Shown in pieces: positions 48,271-59,800 of a stretch of 64,000 bases of DNA (the stretch's first letter is position 1; each line of letters starts with the position of its first letter). A program made the position numbers and the translations under genes. The notes below the pieces were generated by a model. It saw only the letters and a program-made list of their open reading frames with translations. It made no database searches and was not told where the DNA came from. Source of the stretch: Cryptomeria japonica. Taxonomy: Eukaryota; Streptophyta; Pinopsida; Cupressales; Cupressaceae. Location: positions 44,653,517 through 44,717,516 of the forward strand of contig NC_081411.1 in NCBI RefSeq assembly GCF_030272615.1, written 5' to 3'.

Positions 48271-48850
48271 TTTGCTATTCTGGAAATTATACCCATTTTG
48301 CTCTCAGAAAATTTCTGAGTATTGTCTAAAAATATATATGTTGTTGTTGGTATGTTTATGTTGGTGTTTTGCTATTCTGGAAATTATCCCCATTTTGTTC
48401 TCAAAAAATTTCTAAGTATTGTCAAAAAAAAAATATATGTTGCTGGTATGTTTATGCTGGTGTTTTGCTATTCTAGAAATTATCCCATTTTGTTCTCAGA
48501 AAATTTCTGAGTATTGTCAAAAAATATATATATTGTTGCTGGTATGTTTATGCTGGTGTTTTGCTATTCTGGAAATTATCCCCATTTTGTTTTCAGAAAA
48601 TTTCTAAGTATTGTCAAAAAAAATATATATGTTGTTGTTGGTATGTTTATGCTGGTGTTTTGCTATTCTGGAAATTATCCCATTTTGTTCTCAGAAAATT
48701 TCTGAGTATTATCAAAAAAAAAAATATGTTGTTGCTGGTATGTTTATGCTGGTGTTTTGCTATTTTGGAAATTATCCCCATTTTGTTCTCAGAAAATTTC
48801 TGAGTATTGTCAAAAAAAATATATGTTGCTGCTGGTATGTTTATGCCGGT
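48271..48850. repeat. tandem array, 6 x 96-99 bp
   Basis: Units begin TTTGCTATTCTGGAAATTAT at 48271, 48368, 48464, 48560, 48659 and 48756. Each contains TCTCAGAAAATTTCTGAGTA and ends GGTATGTTTATGCTGGTG. A-run length accounts for most of the length differences. A diverged unit lies just left of the LINE (about 40160-40260). The small plus-strand frames across the array are not genes. Confidence 0.95.
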
Positions 48851-50199
48851 GAATTTTAATTTCAGTTTTAATAAAAGTTTTTCTTTAATATAATTTTTAA
48901 GTAATTATTAATTATTATTAATATATATTTATTAATGAAGGTTAATATATATATTAATTAATAATTAATTTAAAATTTGAACATTATTAAATATTATTAT
49001 TAATATATATTATATTAATGAAGATTAATATATATATATATATATATAAATTAATATTTAATTGGTCTATTGTGTATTGTTAATTATTAATTGTGTATTT
49101 TTTATTAATAATGGGTTAATAAATATATATTAATTAATATTTAATTTTGGTAACACTATTAATAGGAAAGTATCTTTTTGGGAAAAAGATAAAATATTAT
49201 TTTAATCAGAAAATTTGTTGAAATAAAATATATTTATTAATTGATGATTTTTAAATAATGCATTATTCAGGAATATATTTTTTTGGATGTAAATGTTATA
49301 GGTCATCTAGGAAATTTAGAAATGAATTACTAAAGTATAGGAGTAATTGGAAAATGAAATATTTAATATTGGATATTCTGAAATCTTAAATGATATGCTA
49401 TTGAATTAACATAAATAATGCTCGATTTGAAAATTGATAAGTTAATGATATCCTCATTTAGTAAAATAAATGGTTTAGTTATGTCCTTCCTCGGTTTTGT
49501 GAAATAGATAAATGGAAACATGGCAAGTTTAATTTATGTATTCACTTTTGTTAAGTACTGGCAAGGCCTTGATATGCTTCTTTGGACCCTGTCGTCTGGT
49601 TGGTTTGTGGTTGGCCATAGTGGGTCAAGTCCTTAGTTAGGGTACTGTTAGACAAGAGACCTTTGTAATTGCTTTTGATGTGTTTAGTTGGATCCATTTC
49701 TATGTAGGGATCATTTAGGAGATATTGTCTGAAGTGGTCATTTGTATATTGGTTGTGCTCACCTAAAAGGCAGGAATGTAAATGACGTGAAACTATGTAA
49801 CTATAACTTAATTAATTCCCAGAGGGGTCTTGCAGTTGATCAGACCCGGAGATGTAGCCCTCTAGGGGTGAACTCTGAGATCATTTCTGTGTTATGTGAT
49901 GCTTTTGTCTCTCTTGTTTCATAGTTAGTGCTAGCATGTATGGATGCATTATGTTAAGTGTGTAATGGGGATTAGATGAAATTAATTTTTGAATGCATGT
50001 ATATAGTCATCTTGTTAAATGCAATAATTAGAATCATAAAAGATTGTAGATATGATTATGGAAAGTATTTTGTTAATGTTAATGAAAATAAGTAAGCATG
50101 GAAAGAACTCACTTGGTTATGATGGAATTAAAGCATGTGATGAAATTAGATGCATGGTATATGGTTAAGGAAAAGTTTGAATGTAATGAATGGATAACA

Positions 50200-50600
50200 A
50201 TTATTGGATGAACTCATCATATTTCCTAAATTGTAATTCTAATGGATGAACTTCATTTAGTTACTTACATTTTAATCTTAATAAATGAACTTCATCATAA
50301 TAGCTATATTATAACTAAATTGGATGAACTCATTTAGTTATTTACATTTTATTCTAAATGAATGAACTTCATCATATTAGCTTCATTCTAACTATAATGG
50401 ATGAACTCAATTGACTATCCACATTTTAACCTTAATAAATGAACTCCATCTTTTTAACTATATTTTAACTATAATGGATGAACTCATATGGTTATATTAC
50501 ATTTTAACCTGTATAAATGAACTTTGATATATTAGTTACATTGTATCTAAAATGGATGGACTCGCCAAGTTAACCATATTTTAACCTTAATGGGTGAATT
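50200..50600. repeat. degenerate tandem array with 77-78-bp period made of ~38-bp halves
   Basis: GGATGAACT words recur at 50244, 50322, 50399, 50476 and 50554. Between each pair lies a related AAATGAACTTCATC-type word, so each 77-78-bp unit is a dimer. The spacer carries TTACATTTTAACCT-like text. Confidence 0.8.
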
Positions 50601-50987
50601 CTTAAGTTATCTATGTTTTAATTTCATTGGGTAAATTTCCTCATGTTGGTCTCATCTTCAACCTAAATGGATGAACGTGTCCTATCATTTATTAATTTAA
50701 TTTATCGAACAAAATATATCCATGCCTTAAGTAATAACATGTAATTAAGAGAACCTGCTTAATTGGATCCGATGTTGCGAGTTGAGTTAGGTGTTAAGTT
50801 ACGTAATCACGTTGGGAAACCCTTTATGTATTAGTTTTGTCTTCCACTATGTTACCTAAGCTTTAGATAATTCTAATGTATCATCATGTTGTGTCTTATT
50901 ATTATATTATTATAAAAATATATATATTTGCACTCCATTTGAGTGTTTTAGCTTTAACCCTTTGGGGTTTCCTGGCGGGGCATTACA

Positions 50988-50992
50988 AATCT
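50988..50992. other. target duplication AATCT (right)
   Basis: Matches 38520-38524 exactly. Confidence 0.85.
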
Positions 50993-51862
50993 CCTCCTTG
51001 TTTTCTCTCCCAAGTGACATAACCTGCACATAGTATCAATAGGTTTGATAATCTTTGGTAAATTTCTCACAACACGAGTAGAGTAGATTTTCACCATATT
51101 GTCAAAATTGATGTACTATAATTTTGTGACACAACTAGAATTCACTACTCTATGCCAACATACAACTAATTCCATTGTTATCTTTCACATATTACACTTG
51201 TCAAATAAGTTCTTATGTCTTCTACAGCTAATCTTATAGAACTTTCTTTTCTAATATCACATCTAGACCCAAAAAATACAATCTTATAGCCCTTCCACAC
51301 ATTTGAATCACACATAAAATATTATATCTCAAACCCCTAACATAATAAAAATCATAAATCTTATCCTTACCTTCAATTTAAATAGTACCTTTACCACAAA
51401 TAGGTGCAACTTCCTCACCTACAAATTTTACTGATACACCATCATACTGCTCAGATTCAATGAACATTCCTTTATCACCTCTCATGTTATTTGAGCATCT
51501 AGAGTTAATTATCCATGCCCTAGTTTCTACTTTTTCATGTAGTGGAGTCTTCAAATTCATTAGATTTTGATTTTTCTTCACATCTTCACATCTTCCTAAT
51601 TACTAAAATTTTCATCACTCTCTTCCTCTATAGGTAAAAAAAAATATTCTTCATTTGTGTCATCACTATCTTCATCCTTAGATGAATAGGTCTCTATTGA
51701 GAAGAAATTATTCTTCGGTTTGTATTTATCATGTATTCTCTTATTTCTATTAATCAATTTGTGATTATTGATAGTCTTGAAAATCACTGAGATGGGGGCG
51801 TGAACCAGTGACACCAAAATAAACACAACTTCAAATACTAATTGGTAGATGAACTTAACCAA
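50993..51862 (-). pseudogene. Copia gag tail, protease and integrase N-terminus (family C)
   Basis: Read on the minus strand from the right, 51780-51596 gives a gag tail of the type KYKPKNNFFSIETYSSKDED followed by an acidic FLPIEEES. 51581-51378 gives the protease region AWIINSRCSNNMRGDKGMF, with NSR where DSG is expected, so the catalytic aspartate is lost. 51370-50993 gives the zinc-binding integrase N-terminus ending in a LCHLGEKTRRRF-like motif. The sequence breaks there at the AATCT target site and resumes in the core fragment at 38519. The closest relative in the window is the plus-strand protease at 9.96 kb (AWIIDSKCLNHITGD). Confidence 0.7.
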
Positions 51863-52480
51863 GCATTTACAACAAAAATGTTATCCAAAATGAAATAAAA
51901 ACATCCACATAAAGTAGAACATCCACCATAACACAAGTGTTTATACTTGGAAAACCTAAATAGGTAGAAAACAAGGTGAGATGGAACTCACAAGTTAACT
52001 ATCTACAGTAATAGATAACTAGTCGGTTAAGGTCTTACAAAGTGCTCTGCTAGGAGCAAATCTTGTTAAAGATCCCAAGCTTGATTAGAAGCTTATACCA
52101 TGTTAAGAGTAACCTTGCTGGAGGATTTGAGAATCCAAACTAATGGATCACCTTGTTAGAGGATTTGTACAATGAATCTTGTTAGAGCTTACCCTATTAG
52201 GGGATTTGATTCTGTTGTAATGATTAGAAAATAACAAGAAAGGTTTGATCTATTCTGAGTAGCACAATACTTTCTTGATCAAATCATTCTAAGTACATTC
52301 AACACTTCTCTTTCACTTAACACTTATTTCTCTTCAATAAAAAGCTTTTTCTCTTTATGCATTCACATAATCTCTTCTTCTATATCAGTTCACTCTTTTA
52401 AAAGATTCACTAAGATGTCTTTAAATAGACATACAAATCTTATGTTGGCCATAGGAACACAATTTCCTAGGAACTGGCTG
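51785..52480 (-). mobile_element. Copia LTR (family C) fragment, minus strand
   Basis: Collinear with 36180-36560 through GTTTATACTTGGAAAACC, AAATAGGTAGAAAACA, GAGGATTTGAGAATCC and GGATCACCTTGTTAGAGGAT. The left end carries the hallmark CACTGAGATGGGGGCGTGAA. It joins directly onto the gag tail, so the 5' leader and gag N-terminus are missing. It is probably the 5' LTR of the torn minus-strand element. Confidence 0.55.
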
Positions 52481-53156
52481 TTAAATAACATAGGCCCCTT
52501 ATAAAAGGGCTAAAATTCTTATTGTAAGAGAGCTCGAAGGGGGAGGCACCTAGTGATCCAATAGACGAGGTATTGCTCATGGAGGTCATTTTGTTTATTC
52601 TTCGAGATCGAGGAGAAATGAAGAGGAAAGATGAAGGCATCTTGGACTTGTGTGTAGATTGAAGGTTTGCGAATGGATTATGTTTATTCTTAATATGTTA
52701 TTATGTTGGTTTATGTACATACAAATTAGAGTCTTTGTAAAAACTTGGATTGGAAAGTGCATAGGTTATGCTATAATCTTTCTATAAAGTAGCAAAGGAT
52801 TAGTTTGAAATATAAAGACCAAGTTGTGATGTAACAAAGCCTTTTGAGCTTTGCATTATTTTATGGAGTAACGTCACAATTGAGCGAGTCCAGAGATGTA
52901 GCTCGAGCACTAGGTGAACTCCGTTATCAAATTGGTTTCCATCTCCTTCTACTTGCTCTTGTTAATTTATTCATGAGTTGTTTAATTAATATGTCATTAA
53001 GTTGATAACTGATTAAATAAACCTATATATAATTACAATGGTAAAAAAACATAACCACGCAATTCTATTTGCGATTAGAAAATTCTATAATTTTAGTTAA
53101 GTGCAAATTGAATTTGCAAACCTTTAATTATAAATCAATTGGAAGTATGTAATTAT
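52481..53156 (+). mobile_element. LTR-like remnant
   Basis: It has a promoter-like CCCCTTATAAAAGGG at about 52496-52510. A U5-like GAGATGTAGCTCGAGCACTA then GGTGAACTCC lies near 52893-52922 and resembles 49850-49880. Its limits are unclear and it is followed at once by the family C LTR. Confidence 0.35.
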
Positions 53157-55168
53157 TGTGGTTGTCATTGATGTCAAACTTGTTCCAAATAGTTGTTCAT
53201 CCAAAAAGTCTATGGTGTAGAGATATCTTGCTATCTTGGTGTTGCAGTTATTATATTGGCTATTTTAGAAGTGTTTCAGTTTGGGAAGTGTTTCTAATTT
53301 TGCTTAGTGTTGTTATCTTCTTTCATTATGTTTTTGGCATTTTCAATATGTTAGTTTGGTGGTTCAGAAAAATCTTTGTATTCTCTAGATGTTTGGTATA
53401 TTTTATTGTTGGTTGTCGTATTTTGTGTTAATCCTACCTTCTTGTGTCTGGATATGATTTTTGGAACATAATTTGATGTGTTATGGGTCTTATCACAGCG
53501 TGTGGAGATTTAGATATGAGTAATTTGCATTAGAGAGTATTTTTTGGCTCATTAATTATCTATATGAATGGATTGTGTGTTGGAATATTGAAGTTCTTGT
53601 TTTGGTCATGATTAGTAGATTGAGCTCAGAGAGAAGTGTTTGGGCACCCTATTTCTCCTTGAGTGGATCAGTGTGTGAGTTTTTGGTTTGAAAGGTGTAT
53701 TATATTTTTAGGTTGACTTGGTTCAAGTTTTGATGATCTATCTTGTATATAAAGAATGTGTGTGATTGAGTTGTGTGTAAGTGTATGGTACAGAATGTAA
53801 AGTGGAGATAGTCAGTGAAATTCAATAAAGAGAAGAGAAGAGTTGTGTTAGAATGATATGCAAGCTATTTGAGATAGTGGTAAAAGTATGAGACTATGTG
53901 TTGACGAATGAGGTCTGAGTTGTGTGTGTTGATGTTGGTCGCTTGATGCAGAGTTCAAGGACAACTTCATGATGAGGGGATCCTTCTTTTCAAATCAATT
54001 TGTTTTATCTTTCCCTATTGGAGTTGGTCTTGATCTAGAAGTCCATAGCAGTGAGATCCTTCATTGTAATTTTATATACATAGTAGATATATTTTGTGGG
54101 CAATTTCTCACATGGTTTTTCCCTATTTGGGTTTTTCATGTAGAAAATCTTGGTGTTGATGTGTGTAAAAAGGTTAAGTAGTGGAACAACTTCCTACACT
54201 AACCTTGAGAGGAGGGAAATGCAAAACCTTTTATAGATCATTAAAATAGTTACAAAAACTTAACATAAATAGACATAATAATGTGCATACCACAACTCAG
54301 AGATTCACATAGAGAAAACCCTTTCAAGAGAAAAACCCCACACTCCAAAAGAATCTCAATATATTATTCAATAATCAATAATAGATTATAATATATTACA
54401 AAGAAATATCTTCATAGGAGTACAACTAATCAAAGATTCAAATGTAATTCAATAGCTATAAGACTCTTACACACAACCTCTATCTCATGCTCCTCATATA
54501 TAGTAGATACAATACAAGAAAACGTCAAATGGTTTTACAAAACCATGGGTTAAAACTACACAATAAAGTAGATTCAACCTTATCTCCAATATAGATGCCC
54601 TATGACGTGTTAAAACACACATCAACACATGTTCCTCCCTTTTATAGCTCATTTATGTGTTTGATGCTTTTTATATTTCCTATTTCAGGAGTCCAAACTT
54701 TCGGAGGCCATAACATTTGAACTAGGTTTCCGATTGACGAACTGTTTGAAGCGCCAAGAAGATCGTGAAGTGCTTTATCATCTCATAGCCCACTATGCTA
54801 GTTATGACCACTTTTTAGGGTATTTTAGAGGGTCTAAATTCCTCACAATTAAATTTAAAGCTTTCATCACACCCTTTCAAAATGTAAAGTTTAATATTTT
54901 CAAAATTAATTGTGATCTTGCGATGAAAATTTACCGGCCTGCTTATCTATCCAATCCGAAGCTTTGGGAAGAATTTTGAACCATTTAATGCTCAAACAAA
55001 TAACTTACTATAATAGTAACCTCATGTAAATGCAAGGTTGAGACACCATTTTCCCAACAATGTGTTGGATTTGTGTTGTTGATTAATTGTTTATGTGGCG
55101 TATTAATTTTTTGTTTAGACTGATTCATCCACCTTCTCAGTCCTGTGACTCCTGCCTTGGGTTCAACA
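53157..55168 (+). mobile_element. family C Copia LTR, interrupted by a solo LTR
   Basis: The LTR starts TGTGGTTGTCATTGATGTCA. Its middle resembles 7895-8280 (GGGTCTTATCACAGCGTGTG; TTTCTCCTTGAGTGGATCA). U5 has TTTTTCCCTATTTGGGTTTT at about 54115. After the nested solo LTR it resumes at 55065 and ends with ACTGATTCATCCACCTTCTC, then GGGTTCAACA (55168). Native length is about 1.1 kb. No target repeat was recognised for the outer LTR. Confidence 0.65.
54164..55059 (-). mobile_element. solo LTR, 896 bp, target duplication ATGTG
   Basis: The element runs from TGTAAAAAGG to TTTTCCCAACA and is flanked by exact ATGTG repeats (54159-54163 and 55060-55064). On the minus strand it begins TGTTGGGAAAATGG, and the U5-type GAAAAACCCCACACTCC block sits near its other end, giving the strand. 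It is related to 37225-38070. The 81-codon frame at 54734-54979 is a chance frame. Confidence 0.88.
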
Positions 55169-55477
55169 ACCTTGTTGAAGTAGTTAGTAGGGATTGAAAA
55201 CCATAGAGAAAGCCTAGTAATAGATTATCTTAAAGATTCAATAAATTCCACCTATTAGTAGTTACAAAATTAAAGATGTCTTGGTAATAGAAAATCTAAA
55301 ATTTGTCAATGCATGTAATGAAAATGAAGGAAACAAGGTGGAGATATTGAGTTTGTTTATTTGGGAGATGTAATGATAAGTTTTTTTTATTAGAATAGAT
55401 AAATTTAATTACAATAAATATTCAACATGTTTTTTAAGATTCAAACATATCTAGATTATATATTTACCCCAACCTTA

Positions 55478-56060
55478 ACCATAATGATATTGTTGACCCT
55501 TATTCTATCACAAACTGATTCTATCTTTAACCCTAGTTCTTTTTCTAACCTTATTCCCAGCCCTATCCTTAATTTAAATCCTAACCCTAACCCTAACCCT
55601 ATTTCGAATCCTAATGTAATATGTAAGCCAAAATATCTTTAACACTAACTCTAATAGTAACCTCAACCATAACCCTCCTACTAATCCTAATTCTATCTTT
55701 AATCCTAACTCTTACCATAACTATAATTTTCTCTAATCCTAAACCTTTCCCTAATCTCAACCCTAACCCTAATCATAACCATAACCCTAATCATAACCAT
55801 AACCCTAACTCTAACCATATCCCTAACTCATATTCTATCTCTAAACTAACCATTCCTTTAATCATATTTCTATCTTACTCTAACATTAACTAATCTCTAA
55901 TCTCTACACCAAACTTAACATTAATGCTAACCCAAACCATATGCTAACCTTATTTCTACTTATAGCCCTAAACCCAACCTTACTTTTTCTCTAGTGCAAA
56001 CGATAACCTAACCTTATATGCAATCATAAACCTAATCCTACTCTCAATCCCAACCCTAAT
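55478..56060. repeat. degenerate telomere-like CCCTAA tract
   Basis: There are short perfect runs, such as CCTAACCCTAACCCTAACCC near 55578-55600 and AACCCTAACCCTAATC near 55757. Around them lie many variants (ACCCTAATC, ATAACCATAACC, ACTCTAACC) over about 0.6 kb. The unit is the hexamer CCCTAA rather than the usual plant heptamer CCCTAAA. Confidence 0.8.
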
Positions 56061-56399
56061 GCGAAGGTCCTAACACTAATTAATTTAAAATCATACATGT
56101 TCCACCACAAAGTACAACTACCATGTTTGTGTGTGTGTGTGTGTTGAAAGATATCCTTCATGAGACACCTATTTTTACCAGTTTTTTACATAATAGTGTA
56201 ATAGGTGACTCAAGGAAGAATCTATCAATATATTTTATATATTATTAAATATATAAATGCCAGTTTTACTTTACTTTGGAACTATGTTATTTACTGTAAA
56301 GATGGAAACACAAACTTTTTGCATTATTATTAAATACAAATACTTTTATTATAAACTATTGTTAAATTTAAAATAAAAAATAAGAGTTTTAGTTAACAC

Positions 56400-56848
56400 A
56401 CTCAGACCACTACTGTCCTGCTATTGTAAGATACCTCGATATTAAAATATTATATTTTTCATCCGATGGGGTCATCAAGTTTAGAACAAGAAGATATTAT
56501 TCAATGAATAATGCCAAGCGCCACTCACAAAGACTTTATTACTTACTCATAATACATGGAGTGCAATAGGTATCCAGTCGCTTCGGACATAACATCAGCG
56601 GCCGTTACACCCTATATCACTTCTTCCAATGACAGATGCATAGAAAATGCACATAAAAGAGAACGATTTTGATTATTTTGTTTAAGCCAGATGTTGTAAT
56701 CAGTGCCCATGGAAAACTCCACAACATGAACAAAAAAGAGCATAAAGAGCCGGCTGGCATGCCTGCCCTTTCCACTGAGCGACAAGGATGTTTTCCTATA
56801 GTTTTCCACAAAGTCGTTTAATCCATAATATTTTCATAACAGTGCAAC
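56400..56848 (+). promoter_or_regulatory. upstream region of the methyltransferase gene
   Basis: This stretch is richer in G+C than its surroundings from about 56570. A CCCTATATCACTTC word near 56608-56621 could be a TATA element; the leader would then run to the ATG at 56849. No motif here is decisive and no transcript start can be placed from sequence alone. Confidence 0.3.
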
Positions 56849-59800
56849 ATGACTCTTGCTGCTCTGTCCACGGCCTTTTCCTGCCTGAAAGCGGTGATGA
56901 ACATGAAGAAGTTCCTTGCGACGGGTCAAGCAGGGGACGGCCGAGAGAAAGCTTTGCTCGACTATGTCCTCAGAACGGCTGAAAAGGGTAATCCTCTTTC
57001 TGTCCTGAATGCGATGGACACCTATGCAAAGACCTCTAGCTGGCTCATGAACATTGGTGACGACAAGGGACCCATTTTAGATAAGGCCCTTCAGAAATAT
57101 AATCCACGGGCAGTTCTCGAGATCGGGACATTCTGCGGGTATTCTGCTGTGAGGATAGCTTCGCAGTTGCTCAAGGAGGGTAGTAAGCTTCTCAGTTTTG
57201 AGATGAGCCCAGACAACAGCAACATCGCCAGGCAAATTATCGAGCATGCAGGTACCACATTTTGTTTGTTTAAAATTTTTCAATGACGAAAGAAAACAAC
57301 GATGTACAAATTGGTTAAATATATCATTCTCAATATGTCATTTATCTTAATTTTAATCTTCGAAATTCTTGTTTCAAACATCAAGTTATTTAATCACAAG
57401 GTCAAAGATTAACCCTTAGTATCCCCTTGTTATGAGCCCTATCCTTGACCCAATACGAGGGCCTCCCTCCGTAAAAAAGGAAAGGGTTGTAGCATAGACG
57501 GGGAGTTTGTAAGAACAACCAAGACTCTAGCACCAGAGTTCCTCAAGCTAACAATTAAGCTAGTAATGGTGGCCAATTTATCAAGCAACCAATTGTTGTT
57601 ATTTTAAAACTTCTAGAGAAGGAGAAGTAATCTTTCTAATAGGGACCCATCTAATGAGGTAAATAATATATCTATTAGTTGTTAAGTTTTATCTTGTACA
57701 TATATCTTCCCTATACACGGTTTTTTTCTTGTTTGTCTTTTGTTATATTTTCCTACTCTTCTCCATTTTTTTTTTGTTTTCAACTATTATCCTCTTTAGA
57801 TTCTCACTAATCTTGTCATAAGCACATATCCCAAACCAGATTCATTGTTGAGGCCCAATCTAACAAGTCTAAATTTATCTAAAGAATATGATTCATTTTT
57901 TTTTATCCCTTATTTACCATAAATAATATCTAGCATGAGTATTCCCTCAATGGAACCCTTTTGGTAATTCTCACGTCTCAAGTTATGTTTTGAATCCCCT
58001 CATACTTAAATTAGTGCCTAAGTTAAAAATTCAAAAGAACCTCTATACATAATGGTGTTAGTATTTTCTTTTATCATTTGTTTGGTTTTCTTTATTTCTT
58101 CTTATTATCATAATTTCCTTTCATTCACAAATAGCCCATTCCCCCTTGTTCCTTAATGTCCTTTGTCTTTTGCATATTTATTTTTGTCTACTTGAGTACG
58201 TGGTAAACCGAAAATGTGTTCCCCACATTATAATATAGTCTATACTTTCTAACTTTTTCTTGATTGTCTTCCTCACTTCCCATTTTTTATTTCTCTATAC
58301 TTCTGTCTTCCTCTAGTTCCCACTTTCTATTCTTTATTAAACCCAAGTTGAGAAATTTATCTTTTCTATTGTGCCAAAAGGGTATGTGGTACCTAGTAAT
58401 CTCCATCCCCAAACACTAAAACTTTCCACCGCATCATGCTCTTGATCCATTTTCTTATATCACAAGTCATCTCATATTCTAAATGCTTGGACATTTTATT
58501 TTATCAATTGTTGATTTTTAAAATTTCCCCTCCCCTCTTCACAAAACTACATTTTGGAACTTGGTAGACATTAAAATTGATTCCTTCTACTTTTTACTTC
58601 ATTCCCGTTTTACAATCCCAACATTATTAATGTCAATCTACCTAAAAGAAAATTAATATGTGGTAAGCTAAAATCTTGAATCATGTTATTCCATGATTCC
58701 CTTTCTATGAGTCTATAGACTTCTTCCTACCAATTGATAATATAAGTGCACTACCCAATTATGAATTCTCAACCACTTTGGCATCTAACATGCACTATCC
58801 CATGATCTTATCTATGAATTATTTAATGTGTTTTTCCTCTTAGGAAATATTCAAACATGAGTTTTTAAAGAACCTTGATGTTCACTTGCACTATTTCACA
58901 TAGCACCCCTACTACTCAAAGTATGTCATAAGTGGAAAACTAAATAATTTTTATTAAGGGAAAAGAAGGTTTTGAGGGAACCCAAAACCTTGAACAATAG
59001 GTTTTAAGGGGACCCAAAATGATCTAGATGAACCAACATCTAGAACCCAGCAAGAAATAATTGATCAATACATATACAACGATTCCATACAACCACCCTA
59101 TAGTTAAACGATAGCCCAAGGACAACAGAAAACATTACATATCCGACTGCACCTAAGCAAAGAGACAAGACTCTGAGGGTTTTGACTAGCTCTGACAACC
59201 ATAGAAGAGGGTTTTAAATAGGCTCCCACAACCGAAAAGACACTAAGGGTTTTGACAAGAACCCACAACCATACAAAAGGGTTTTAACCAGGCTCCCACA
59301 ACCTGATATTAGGCTCCCAAACCCAGCACGCCTTAACCAAAAAGAACAACCAAAAGAAACCAAGGTGTACCCTTTAAAATTGGCAGCAAACACCCGATTA
59401 GTCAAATAAATAATTAATAGAGGAGGGTTTTTACTCGCTCCCTCAACCAGGAGGAACAAGAACATGACTAGAAAATGAAAGCTCTCCAGAATCACCACCT
59501 CAAGAAGGACCAGAGGAGGAAGAACAATACATAACACATACTCAGCCACCAAAATCCCGAGGTCCTTGAAAATGGGTTTTGACAAGCTCCCATAACTTGG
59601 AAACCCGAGAAGCGTAAGTTGAATGAGATACCTAAATCAAATTAGCTTCAAGCAGGTGAGAACCTCCCATCTCTTTGCCTCTATAGGAGAAAAGGGACAA
59701 AAGCACAAAAGCATGGAGAGAGCTTCAAATAACCAACCAACTCCCAGCGAGTTCCATCCAACAACAACCAGCCAACAACTCTTCCCCTCTATATAAGAAT

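Noticed and set aside
48146-48859. A series of overlapping 60-90-codon plus-strand frames
   Set aside because: They follow the 96-bp tandem array, apart from the first, which begins antisense to LINE ORF1.
56612-56811. Minus-strand frames upstream of the methyltransferase
   Set aside because: Two overlapping frames with no domain, in the likely promoter or leader of the gene. A bidirectional promoter cannot be excluded but nothing supports it.
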